From Closterium sp. NIES-65 (taxonomy: Eukaryota > Streptophyta > Zygnematophyceae > Desmidiales > Closteriaceae): 64,000 nt of DNA. The stretch lies in the NCBI GenBank assembly GCA_948144175.1, contig CANXME010002486.1, positions 806,001-870,000 on the forward strand, read 5' to 3'. This document shows, piece by piece, positions 23,390 to 34,089 of this stretch; positions within the stretch are counted from its first letter, which is position 1, and each line of letters starts with the position of its first letter. The notes beneath the pieces were generated by a model. The model made no database searches. It was given only the letters and a program-made list of their open reading frames with translations, and was not told where the DNA came from. The translations under genes and the position numbers were made by a program.

Positions 23390-24135
23390 GCACGGCTCGG
23401 GCTGCTGGGGCGGCGCGGGCGGCTCGGGCGGCTCGGGCGGCTCGGGCGGCTCGGGCGGCTCGGGCGGCTGGGGCGGCTCGGGCGGCTCGCGCGGCTCGGG
23501 CGGCTCGGGCGGCTCGGGCGGCTCGGGTTGCTGGGGCGGCGCGGGCGGCTCGGGCGGCTCGGGCTGCTGGGCTGTACGGGCGGCTCCTGTGGCGCTGGTG
23601 TCGCGACGGGCGGCTCGCTGGCGGCTCGCGGGCGGCTGCACAGGCGGCTCAGGGACGGCGGCGCGGGCGGCTCAGGGAGCTCACGGGCGGCTGCGACGGG
23701 CGGCTCGCGGGCGTCGGGCGCTAGGGCGTTGGGGCGAGCTGCGTTCGGGCGCTAGGGCGGGCGGCCGTCAGGGCGCTAGGGCGAGTGGCGCACGGGCGCT
23801 AGGGCGGGCGGCCGTCAGGGCGCTAGGGCGAGCGGCGCTCGGGCGCTAGGGCGGGCGGCCGTCAGGGCTCTAGGGCGGGCGGCGCTCGGGCGCTAGGGCG
23901 GGCGGCGCTCGGGCGCTAGGGCGGGCGGCGCTCGGGCGCTAGGGCGGGCGGCGCTCGGGCGCTGGGGCGGGCGGCCGTCAGGGCGCTAGGGCGGGCGGCC
24001 GTCAGGGCGCTAGGGCGGTTGGCGCTCGGGCGCTAGGGCGGGCGGCCGTCAGGGCGCTAGGGCGGGCGGCCGTCAGGGCGCTAGGGCGGCCGGCGTTCGG
24101 GCGCTAGAGCGGGCGGCCGTCAGGGCACTAGGGCG
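23390..24135 (-). repeat. GC-rich minisatellites filling the copia leader
   Basis: Between the polyprotein start and the 5' LTR lie two arrays. About 23390-23580 is built of 9-base cggctcggg units. About 23745-24135 is built of roughly 20-base units related to gggcgctagggcgggcggc with alternating cgtc/gctc ends. Together they take up most of a leader of about 965 bases. Confidence 0.88.
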
Positions 24136-24263
24136 GGCGGCCGTAAGAGGAGGGAGCTGCGGGAGCGCGACGGTAGGGGCGACACGCAGGGTCGCTAAAA
24201 AAAAAAGAACGCGCGCCTCGGGGCGCGCTTCGGTGGGCCCTAGGAACAGTCCCTAGGAGGGGA

Positions 24264-24278
24264 CCTGCTCTGATTCCA
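24264..24278 (-). other. Primer-binding site of the copia element
   Basis: On the minus strand the bases immediately after the 5' LTR read tggaatcagagcagg, close to the initiator-Met tRNA complement used by many plant LTR elements. Confidence 0.75.
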
Positions 24279-24410
24279 TGAGAAGAATTGAACGAGAATG
24301 AAAATGAGTATGAACGAAGTGAGTACAACTAGGAAACCCTAATTGGGTTGTACCCCCTATGGGATACCCCACTATAGCCTACACAAATAAGTAAGCTATA
24401 TGTTCTGACT
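24279..24410 (-). repeat. 5' LTR of the copia element
   Basis: 132 bases, matching the other LTR except for two substitutions. The base at 24410 (T instead of A on the plus strand) alters the canonical TG terminus. Confidence 0.93.
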
Positions 24411-24411
24411 G

Positions 24412-25119
24412 TGGGAGCAGCAGCTGCCCCTCATCGAGTTCTCATACAACAACGCGCCATCTACCACGACCCAACAGTCGCCATTTTACTTGAACTACGG
24501 ACAGGACCCAACAGTACCCATGACACCGAATCCCGACAATCCCGTTCCACGCGCACAACAATTCGCCGAGATTTTGCAAGCAGCACTTACCAGGGCAGCG
24601 GAAGCAATTAAAAAATCAAATATCATCGCTAAACGCAACGCCGATCGCCACCGCAGACCCGTTACTTATCAGCCCGACGACCTCGTTTTACTCGACACTC
24701 AGAACCTCCGCCTGCCCATCACTCCCAAACTCCGCCCTCGATACTGTGGGCCATTTCGAATCAGTCACATGATCACACCTGTCACCGCGCACCTCCTCCT
24801 TCCTGCTGACTGGTACGTCAGCCCCTCGTTCCACGTCAGCCTGCTTCGCCCTTACGTACCATCCACCAGCCAACTCCCACGACATCGACCATCCAGCATG
24901 ACACGACCACCAACCGAACCAGTCATCACCCCCGACAAAATCTTGAGCCACAGAGTTCGCGACCCTCGAGGAGCCCGAAAAGTTGAGTTCCTGATCCGCT
25001 GGAAAGATCGTACACCCACCGAGGACAACTGGGTTCCCCTGGACAAAGTTGACAACCACCCTGTCGTCACCGACTATCTGCGCAGCCGAAACTTCAAAGA
25101 CGTCCACGCGCTTTCGTAA
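24412..25119 (+). pseudogene. Gypsy pol, 3' part: integrase end and chromodomain
   Basis: This resumes the host element's integrase immediately after the copia target duplication in the same frame (WEQQLPLIEFSYNNAPS). It continues through the GPY-like region RYCGPFRI and HVSLLRPY, then to a C-terminal chromodomain: ILSHRVRDPRGARKVEFLIRWK, WVPLDKVDNHPVVTDYL. Chromodomains direct integration towards marked chromatin. This fragment is uninterrupted to its TAA. It is separated from the rest of pol by 7.4 kb and cannot be expressed as part of it. Confidence 0.92.
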
Positions 25120-25146
25120 GGTGGACCTCCTTAGGAGGCGGGGTAG

Positions 25147-25477
25147 TGTAAGGAAATTCCCTTTTCCTTACTACGCATCCCTGCTCAACGCGTACATCAC
25201 TGTAGCACCTCAGTCAGCACCGTTACCACTCGCGACCATCGCATCATTCCTCATCCCGCCATTTTCGCACATCGCATCCCGACCTCACGGCTCGGCTGGT
25301 AACCCGCGCTCCGGGCCTACGCTTCGACACTTTCCCAACCTCAGTCCCAGGCTCGTCGCGCGACCATTACCGTTACCACTGTAGTTTCGCTATATATTCT
25401 TCGCACATGCCTTCGCTCATTGTATTCTTGCTTCAATAGTGCAATTCTCGTTCGTTCACTCAATTGCACTCGTAACA
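25147..25477 (+). repeat. 3' LTR of the gypsy element
   Basis: 331 bases with terminal CA, preceded by a purine-rich tract (aggaggcggggtag) fit for second-strand priming, and followed by TTATG. Confidence 0.95.
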
Positions 25478-26605
25478 TTATGGAACAAATCACTCTTAGC
25501 TCCATCAAACCTCTTCGTATTGTAAAAATAGGAAAAATAGATGATGTCATGCATTCATTACCAACACTTATTTCATAGGTAAATTTTCATTCTTCTGTGA
25601 CTCAATTCCCTCGTCCATGATTATATCCCCTTATTTAATACTGTTCTATGTGCTCACATTGCGTTAAGGGTTTGCCATTTCAGCTGGTTTTTTCTATACT
25701 AACTATTCATATGTCCGAACACAGATGTATTGTGATTGCTAGCTTGTACGTAAAATGGTGCTGCATTTGAAGCATCCTGACAGCATAATTGTACAGCATT
25801 TTCTTGCGTCGGGCGGGCGTGAAAAAAATACCTTCCGCAAGCGAATCGCTTCACAGTTTTTTCAAGGTTTTTCGAACTTTGCCCATCGCACCGCACAACA
25901 TTCGATGAAGCAAAACGTATGCCAAACTGGTTGGTGCGGAGGCAAGATGGCGGAACGAACCTCGAGCCGAGTCGTCAACGTCCATTTATGCACAGCTTGG
26001 ATAGAAATCATGGGTAGTTAGTTTACTTGTGTCCAAGGCACACTAGATTCGTCTATAATACTGGGCGTTAGGTTCACCCGAAAATACGGCGTGTTGGAAC
26101 TGAAATCATCCAGCATTTAGATTCTCCACCGAGAAAACAGGCCCGACAAAACAGAGGTGTTTAGTGACGATACCCATCGAGTGACACAATAGCCATACCT
26201 CCATTCGAGGCGAACCTACAATCAAGGTCAGGTTCGGCTCATGACCCGAACCTGTCTTTTTTCTCGGACCCGCAGTCTGTCAGAACCTGACTTCCTGATC
26301 CCGGACCGGCCCAGACCACATTCTTGTTACCGTTGCCCAGGCATGGCTCTACTGGGCTTCATCGGGATTTGGGTTCAGAATTGCTTGCTGATGGTCGAAT
26401 TTGCTGTTTGTTCCTTTTCTGTGTTCTGTTTCTTCACTCTCACTAGCCTTTGAATGGGAAGCAGAAGCACTTTCAGGATACCCTGATAGAATTTCGGAGT
26501 CGGACCGTAGCGCTGCCTGGGGTTGTGGTGAGGCTAACTCAACATAGTGCACGACCTAAACGCTTCGATAGTCACTGGTCCGACATTTATTTAGTAGCTG
26601 CTGTT
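25478..26605. other. Intergenic stretch upstream of the receptor-like protein
   Basis: 1.1 kb, AT-richer. It should contain the promoter and 5' UTR of the next gene. A short inverted motif with tcaggttcggctc / cgaacctgtc surrounds 26226-26255. I see no convincing gene or TATA box. Confidence 0.4.
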
Positions 26606-29600
26606 ATGATGTCGAGACGTCACATGATGTCGTCTTTGGCGTTTATGCCGCTTCTGCTTCTCATTTCGCTGAGCCTTCTTTCCGCCGCGAGAGCAGCGCC
26701 AGCAGCGGCTAAGCCATGGGGTAAGAACCGTGCAATTCGTTCAGTTTCCAGACGTCTCAGAGCAGCGAGTTCTCAGGTTCGAAGTCACATCTGGTTGTTC
26801 TGTGACGTATCAAAACGATGGCTTCGCACAGCAAAAGCCACTTCTATTCGACGGCTATCACCAGTGACATGTTGGCGAACATTTCACAGTCACTGATCTT
26901 CAAGCAGCCAATTATGGTTTATCTCAGTCGTCAAACCTCCTCATAAAATCTCTTGGCAACTTTAGCTTTCTTAACTCAGCTACAGCTTCAGGATCTTGGT
27001 AACGTCGTACCATTTCTGCTGCATTTCCACGTGTCTCTCATCACTCTCTCTGGCGGATGTCGAACGTCAATCTTGTTGCTGCCCTTCGATAGACTTCAGG
27101 CAACGTTGAACCGTCGATATCGATGACAAACAGCATCCATGGGCTTCCACCGTAACCTTATCCATTCTGCTGCCAGGCTTTCACATCTCCATGCGAAAAA
27201 GATCGCTCTTTCCCCTCTCGCCGTCCGATTGACTCTGGCACGCTGGCATATACTCCACGCCTCTCTGTTGCCCGGGCGTCAACTTACTACTTCCACTGCT
27301 ATATGCGTGGTTACCAGACGACGGGCTTACAAGTAACACGTCTAGCATGCATGCTTCGTCTATCTCACCCTGCATGCAGGTGGGATACGCATTGACAGCG
27401 GCGGCATGAAGAACGTTACGAATAACTTCACCCGGCAGAGGTCGCGCGACACTCGCAGTGGCATGACTGGCACGTCAAATCGATTCTGACACTGTTGCAT
27501 GCCCCTTCTACCTCACTCTGCATGCAGGTGGCATCCGCATCGACAGCGGCGGCATGAAGAACTTCACGGATAACTTCACCCGGCAGTGGTCGCGCGATAC
27601 CGGCTTCACGAGCGGCATGGCTGGCACGCTGAACCTCACGGGCGAGCCGAACGAGTTCAACATGCCCATGTACCAGAAGACCACGCGCTACTACCTGTTC
27701 GCGCTCGAGAACTGCTACGAGATGCCGGTTCCCGCCGGGCACTACCTCATTCGGATGTTCTTCAACCCGGGGCCCCCCAATGAACGCGGAGATCCGGTGA
27801 GCGCTGGCAGACTCGTAAGTGCCTTTTCTGTTCTCTCTCATCCCTTGGGAACGCCTGCGAAATGGTTGCGAAACGTCTGCGGACGACCTTCGAAACTCTC
27901 ACTGACCCGGGCCCACCTCGACGGTGTGCATCTGGTGAATGATGTCGGTCGCGCAAAGAGTTTTTATGTCCTTTCGACCCTTCCCCCTCACCATTGACCC
28001 TCTTTCCCTTCACCCTCCATCCCCTCCTCCCCGTTTTTCCGTCCAATCTCCCCCATCCCCTCCGCCAACCCCTTCCGCTTTCCCTCTCCGCCTCCCCCTC
28101 TCTCCTCCAGACCCGCGAGTTCGCCGTGTCCACGCTCTCCACACAGATCGCCATGATCACGCCGCGAACGCCTGGCGAATTTCGCGAAATGATGGTAACC
28201 TACCCCGGCCCGAACGCGGAGCTGGACGTCTGCTTCGTCGCCAACCCGTCCGCCCTGTCGGCGTTTGTCAACGCCCTCGAGATCCTGCCGGTAAGACAAG
28301 GGAGAGGGTCCTTTTTGGGATGCTGCCGGTAAGGCAAGGGAGAGGCCGAATGGTATTATTCACGGCCGTTGGAGACAAGCGAACTCACCTTTGTCAGCGT
28401 TCGTCAACGCCCTCGAGATCCTGCCGGTAAGTCAAGGGAGAGGCTGAAAAATTGTTTTATTCCACGTCATTACCTGCTCCATCCACGCTGTTAGAGAGAC
28501 AAACTTGCCATTCTTTTCCCTCGCCCTCCACCTTCCTTCCCCCTTTCTTCCTCCCCTCCTTAGATCGACCCAGCCGCGTACATGACGGACCCCAACTACA
28601 TTCTCTTGAACTACGCGCACGTGATTCCGAGTCTCACATGTTGTCGACCCTCTTCCTCCCTTCTTCCGCCCCCTGTCCCCCCCTCCTTTCCCCCAGATCG
28701 ACCCAGAGGCGTATGTGACGGACCCCAACTACATTCTCTTCAACTACGTGCGGCTGCGGACGGGGAAGGGCATGAGCTTCGGGGACGGAGTGAGCCTGCC
28801 GGATAAGGACAAGGGCCACCGCCAGTGGTTCAACATGTCGACGGCCAAGCTGCTCAACGAGCCGGTGACCGTCAGGTTGGTGCGGCATGGGTCTTATGGG
28901 TGCTGAATGGGTCCCGTCTGGTTGGCGTGACTAACCTCACGGTACAGTACGGTTGGGTGACATGCTCCAGTGGTTCAACATGTCGACCGCCAAGCTTCTC
29001 AACGAGCCTGTGACCGTCAGGTTGGTGCTTTGAAGTACCGACAAGTGTGTGAGTGTGCGAGTGTAAAGAGAACATCAGAGTATGCTAAGGTGGATTTTCT
29101 TAAGGTACAGTGCGGTTCGGTGGCATATGACAGTGGTTCAACATGTCCACGGCCAAGCTGCTCAACGAGCCTGTGACCGTCAGGTTGATGCTGAATGGTG
29201 TCCGTCTGGTTGTCGTGACTATCCTCACGGTGTAGTACGGTTGTGGACGTCAGGATGGTGCTTGACTGGACTTCATGTTCCAGGGTGGTGCTAAATTGGT
29301 CTTCTGAATTACAATTCTCTCGGTACAGTACGATTAAGTGGTTTGTGGTTGAACATGCCCACCGCCAGATGCGAGCCTGCCTGCGCCTCCCTTTTGCCTC
29401 CCCTCTTCGCTTTTCCCCGTCGCCTACCCCTTTCGCTGCTTCCTCTCAGCAGCGAGCCTGCCGATCTGCCTATTTCTGTGTCGTGTAATCAGTCGGTTCA
29501 ATCGACTGTGCCTGACATCTCTCTCCCATCCTCCCAACCCATCCTCCCCGCTCTCCCTTCCAACCCCCCCCACCCTCCCCCCCAACCCCCCTTCTCTCCT

Positions 29601-32600
29601 CCTCCCCACTCCTCCAGCTGCGAGCCTACCTGCACCTACCTCTCGGTGCCGCCAGCCACAGCCTTCAAGGGTGCTGACGTGGAGCCGCACTACTTCCCCA
29701 GCATCCTGTACTCGTCAGCCATCACCAATGCGGCTGGAGGCAAGATCACATTCAAGGTCACCATTCCCGACAAGGGCTCCCGGGTGCTCGTCGTGCTGCA
29801 CTTTGCCGAGATTGATCCAAGTGAGTTGAGCGTCTGCTTTTCTTTATCTCGCCACACATCCTGAGCCCTTTACCTGAAACAGGGTAAATCACGTTTAGGG
29901 TTCCCGGGTGCTCATCGTGCTGCACTTTGCTGAAATCAATACAGGTGAGTTTTGCTCTTTGCTCATTGTCTCTCATTACCGCACCATATATCCCGAGCCC
30001 TCCAGCGCTGACGGTACACGTGTCTTCCCTATTTCTGCAACGGAAAGCCCACCTTACACGGTGACAGCATTGATCTGATCAAGTGTAAGGTGGGCTTTCC
30101 GTTGCAATCAAGTGGTTCAAGCCTACCCTCCCTGATGAGTATTTTCCCTTTCTCCCTCCCTGCTCCCTCCCCGCCTACCCTCCCCCCAGCCGTCACTGCT
30201 GCTGGCTCGTGTCTTCTCTATCTTTGTCAACAGGAAGCCCACCCCGGGCGGCGACAGCATTGATCTGATCACACGGTTCAAGCTTGACTGTCCCTCTCTC
30301 CTCTCCCGGCTCTTTCCCTGCTCCTCCCCGCCTACCCCCTCCTTCCAGCCGTCACTGCTGCTGGCGCGCGTGTCTTCTCTATCTTTGTCAATGGGAAGCC
30401 CACCCCGGGCAGCGACAGCATTGATCTGATCACACGGTTCAAGCTTGACTGTCCCTCTCTCCTCTCCCGGCTCTTTCCCTACTCCCCGCCTACCCCCTCC
30501 CTCCAGCCGTCACTGCTGCAGGTGCTCGTGTCTTCTCTATCTTTGTCAATGGGAAACCCACCCCAAATGGAGACAACGTTGACCTGATCAAGTGGGGCAA
30601 GGCTTCCAAGGTGGCGCTCTTCAAGACCGTTGATTGGCAGCTGGGGCCGGACGAATCGACGGTGGAGATTGTGCTGGCGGGTGCTGAGGGCGCATCCAAG
30701 GGCCCCACTGTTGCGGGGTTGGAGGTGTTCCGGCTGGTGTCCAGAGGGCCTCGCACCAACGCGGATGAGTGTGAGTTTGTTTCCGAGTTTTGAGCTAAGA
30801 AGGGAAGGGAGTTCCCTCTCCTAATGAGTGTGAGTTCTAGAGGTCGGAGCTTCGAAGGAGTGGGAGTGTGGGCGTTTCACGAGTAGTTGCAGAGGTCTGA
30901 GTTGCGAATGGAGTGGTAGTTAGGTGCAATTGCGGTGTGCGTGCAAGGCATACTACAGTAAATAATTTGTCTCAAACCCCCTCTTCTCCACCATCCAGTT
31001 CCTCCCGCCTCCTACCTCCCCATCAGCCAGTCAAGCTGATGAGGAAGATCCGCGATGCTCTGGTGGTGCCCCAGATGAGCAACTGGCAGGGCGACCCCTG
31101 TGCGCCCATTGCTGCTGTCGCTTCCCCACATCTCACCCACTCCAACCCACTCTCACCTCTTCTAACCCCCCCAAAACGTCCTCCCCACTCCCTACACCCC
31201 CCCCCTTCAACGCCAGTCAAGCTGATGAGGAAGATCCGCGATGCTCTGGTGGTGCCGGAGATGAGCAACTGGCAGGGCGACCCCTGTGCGCCCATCGCCT
31301 GGCCGGGCGTGGGGTGCCGGCTCACAGAGAAGAACGACTTCAGCATCACGGGCATGTGAGTGTGCTGAGGAATGCATGTACGAGTATGCATGTGGGTGTG
31401 GGTGTGGGTGTGGGTGTGGGTGTGGGTGTGGGTGTGGGTGTGAGTATGCATGTGGGTTGAGGGTGAGGGTGTGAGCCAGGGTGTATGTGTGGGTGTGGGT
31501 GAGATTGTGGATATGAGCGTGACTGTGTGTGTGGGTGAGGGTTGGATCATGGGTTCATGCGGGTCACAGAAGAACGGCTTGAGCAGCACGGGCATGTGAT
31601 TGTGGCGCAGCTTTTACAAGTAATTGTGGGTAGAGGTGCTTTCTTGGGATGAGGGTGTAGTGTACATGTGTCCCTGACAGAGGTTACGAGTAACATTTGC
31701 ACCTCGAAGTTACCAGTACACCATAAAGATCACAGGCTTGTGACATGTTCACACCCCATGAACAGCATCCCATCTTGAACAGCATCATGTTCTACCGCCC
31801 CTCAATTCTGTTTCTCTTTCTCTGACTGCAACCCTTGAAATCGCTCCCTCCCATCCCATCCCAACCTCCTCAGTACGCTGTCAGCAGCAGAACTCTCGGG
31901 TTCGCTGCTCCCTGACATTCACCTGCTCAAGAACCTGCAGTACCTGTGAGCAATGGCTTGGGTCGCTGTGAGGCCTTTGGATAATGCGTTCCTTTTTGTT
32001 GCTCTGTATATTTCTCAAGTACCTGGAGTACCTCGCAATCTTTGTTATACTGTATTGTTTTGCTTCTAGCCAAAATTTCCGTGGCCGTTTTCCGCATGTC
32101 ATGTTAATGTGCATGTGTGCAGGAACCTGAGCAACAATCACATCTCGGGAGGCATTCCGCAGACACTCATCAACCTAGAGCAGCTCACCATGCTGTAAGT
32201 GCGGAGGCAGCTGATGCTGATGCCTAGTGTACATCTGATTTACAAGTAGGAAACACTATGCATTCCGCGGACACTCATCAACCTGGAGCAGCCAATGTTC
32301 TCTAGCTCTCCAACCCCTCCCCTCTCCCCTCCCGTTTCTTAGCACATGCTCACCAGAACCCCCCGTCGTCTGACCTTCTCCCTATCGTCCTTCTCCTGGC
32401 CCTTTCCTCCGTATGTCCTGATCTCCCCGCATCCTCACCACCATACCCCAGGGACCTGTCAGCCAACGATCTCAAGGGCTCAATCCCTCGGGGCTTCAGC
32501 AGCATGCCTGCTCTCAAGATTCTGTGAGTGCCTTGGACAGCTCCTGCGTTCGCGTGTGCCTCGTTGGGGATGCAATTGTCTGTACAACAAGCCAGTTGTT

Positions 32601-34089
32601 GGGGATCCACGTGTCACCATGGGTTACGATTATTGCTACAAATACCGGGCTGTCAGGAGTTTACCTTGCCCTCAACGCGTACTCTTTCTTCCCAATACCC
32701 CTTCATCCCTCACCTCCTTGCCACCTGCTCCTCTCTTCCCTTTCCCCGTCTCTCCTTCTCACTCCGTGCCACTGTTCTTCTTCCCCGGCCCTGTTCTCTC
32801 CTGTCCTCTGCCACTGTTCTCTCCTGTCCTCTGCCAGTGACCTGCACGACAATGAGCTCACAGGAGGTGTGCCTGCCGATCTCTTCCCGCCTCCCCCCGG
32901 CGTCATGATTGAGTGAGCCCCCTTGTTGCCCTATTGCCTCATTTGCCTCTTTCCTTCCTTTCTGCTGTTCATTAGTGCTGTGATGCTTTGTAGTATAAGC
33001 ATTGGCTGTATTGATGCTATCCATTTTGCGAATCACTGGCCACACCTATGACAAAACATAACTTTCCAAACCCCCGCACTTCACTCCCCCACTCCCCCTG
33101 CCAACTTTCCTCTTCCCAATTTCTCTAACACCCCGGATGTGTGTGGCACCACCACGCGGCCAGCCTGTGAGGCACTGGGCAGGACGAGAGTGACCAACAT
33201 CACAACCTTTCCTCCTCATTTCCCCCTTTCTCCCCAGTTCTCCAACAACCCGGATTTGTGCGGCATGACCGTGCGGCCAGCCTGCGAGGCACTGGGCTTG
33301 TCGTGAGTGAGCAACATCACAACCTTACCAATCCCCTTTCCCCTCCTGGACTCCCATCACTACCTACCTCTCCCTCTCCCAGTTTCTCCAACAACCCGGA
33401 TGTGTGTGGCACGACGACCCGTCCAGCCTGTGAGGCGCTGGGCGGGCCGGGAGTGAGCGACATCACGATAGTGCAGCCGACGTCTTCATCAGTCTCATCC
33501 ACCCAGATCGTGTGGATCATCACCGCGTGCATTCTCGGTGTGCTGCTGATCATTGCTGTCGTGGTTGCCATTCGTCTCATCTTCTTCCAACCGCACCTAC
33601 CACTGGAAGATGACGACAATGGTGAGCCGCATCCCCCTCCTCCCTTCCCCACCCCTCCCTCCCACCCTCTCCCACCCCCCCCCCCCCCCCCCCTCCCCCC
33701 TTTCCCCCCCTCTCCCCTCACTTCCCTGCTCCACCCAACCCTCCCCATTCCCCCTCCCTCCTCCCCTCAACCCCGTTCCCTCAACCCAACCCAAACTGCC
33801 GCACCACTATCACCAAAAGCCTGGGGACTTTGCACTGGCTGAAAAGTACTCATTGTTGCCGTTGTAGTTGCCTTTTGCCTCATCTTCTTCCAACTCCTTG
33901 TAGCTTTTCTCGACGGTGGGCGCTCACGTTGCCTTGCTTGTGCTGTAGTATAACACGTTAAACTGATGTCATAACATCTCCACCCCTTTTGCAGGAAATG
34001 GTGGGTTCTATAGCAATGCCCACCGAGGTCACTTCTTGGAAGATGAAGAGCCACCATATGTCGCCACTTTGGACGAGGAAGCACGCTAG
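26606..34089 (+). CDS. Malectin-like/LRR receptor-like protein without kinase (RLP4-type)
   Basis: Thirteen exons: 26606-26720, 27528-27796, 28111-28290, 28697-28875, 29618-29820, 30507-30770, 31217-31355, 31874-31945, 32123-32194, 32452-32523, 32838-32912, 33383-33621, 33995-34089. Phases join to give 657 residues. An N-terminal signal peptide (MPLLLLISLSLLSAARA) leads into a malectin-like domain (about 39-400; GGIRIDSGG, LHFAEID, VFSIFVNGKPTPNGDN, WQLGP), then NWQGDPCAP, LRRs of 24 residues each on separate 72-base exons (LDLSANDLKGSIP), a Cys pair, one membrane helix (about 589-615) and a short acidic tail. There is no kinase domain, matching Arabidopsis RLP4 and related di-glucose-binding LRR proteins. 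It probably binds cell-wall glycans at the plasma membrane with a partner. Exon 13 ends cleanly in TAG. The introns carry some 17 ghost copies. Confidence 0.88.
27380..29490 (+). repeat. Ghost copies of receptor-like protein exons 2-5
   Basis: Exon 2 start at 27380-27476 (preceded by catgcag). Exon 3 end at about 28309-28332 and 28393-28426 with ccg|gtaag donors. Exon 4 start at 28564-28629. Exon 4 end at 28967-29020 and 29131-29183 with gtcag|gttg donors, and a remnant near 29345. Exon 5 start remnants near 29371 and 29449. 5'-half copies precede and 3'-half copies follow the real exon in each case. Confidence 0.85.
29896..30447 (+). repeat. Ghost copies of receptor-like protein exon 5 end and exon 6 start
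   Basis: 29896-29944 copies the exon-5 end (RVLIVLHFAEI) with a gtgag donor. The first half of exon 6 (RVFSIFVNGKPT..GDSIDLI) is copied three times upstream of the real exon, near 30006-30115, 30190-30286 and 30349-30447; the last two keep a ccag acceptor. The first copy contains the 24-bp hairpin described separately. Confidence 0.87.
30036..30106. repeat. 24-bp perfect inverted repeat inside a ghost exon
   Basis: Arms at 30036-30059 and 30083-30106 (tgcaacggaaagcccacctt.. and its complement) around a 23-base loop. The loop and left arm correspond to exon-6 sequence, and the right arm is an inverted copy of the left. It looks like a local template switch in a ghost copy. Confidence 0.9.
31027..31112 (+). 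repeat. Ghost copy of receptor-like protein exon 7
   Basis: This reproduces KLMRKIRDALVVPQMSNWQ and GDPCAPI behind a catcag acceptor, one unit upstream of real exon 7 (31217). The frame is intact up to the break. Confidence 0.9.
31385..31445. repeat. (GTGTGG)n simple repeat
   Basis: About nine hexamer units within intron 7, followed by looser GT-rich sequence up to about 31540. Confidence 0.9.
32257..33896 (+). repeat. Ghost copies of receptor-like protein exons 9 and 12
   Basis: 32257-32293 copies the exon-9 end (IPxTLINLEQ). The exon-12 start (FSNNPDxCG..RPACEALG) is copied at 33122-33210 and 33240-33306 upstream of the real exon at 33383. A remnant of the exon-12 membrane helix lies downstream at about 33850-33896. 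Confidence 0.87.

Larger units (their letters stand above)
17009..24410 (-). mobile_element. Ty1/copia LTR retrotransposon, apparently intact, nested antisense in gypsy
   Basis: 132-bp LTRs at 17009-17140 and 24279-24410, flanked by GTGGG on both sides (17004-17008 and 24411-24415). On the minus strand the element reads 5' LTR (24410-24279), PBS, a long repeat-rich leader, a single polyprotein ORF (23313-17353) and 3' LTR. The LTRs differ at two positions by my count, one being the outermost base of the 5' LTR. Very short LTRs with a long uninterrupted ORF suggest a recent insertion that may still be capable of movement. Confidence 0.95.
12547..25477 (+). mobile_element. Ty3/gypsy chromovirus LTR retrotransposon, decayed, interrupted by a copia element
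   Basis: 331-bp LTRs at 12547-12877 and 25147-25477, starting TGTAAGG and ending CGTAACA, flanked by the target duplication TTATG (12542-12546 and immediately after 25477). Order gag, protease, RT, RNase H, integrase, chromodomain identifies the Metaviridae chromovirus branch. I count six mismatches between the LTRs. Internal breaks are two TAG codons (14892 and 16165), a small deletion with frame change near 15605, and the antisense copia insertion at 17009-24410. It is non-autonomous as it stands. Length without the guest is about 5.5 kb, normal for the group. Confidence 0.95.

Noticed and set aside
23132-23849. Gly/Arg/Leu repeat ORFs over the copia leader
   Set aside because: Open only because the GC-rich minisatellite lacks stops in that frame.
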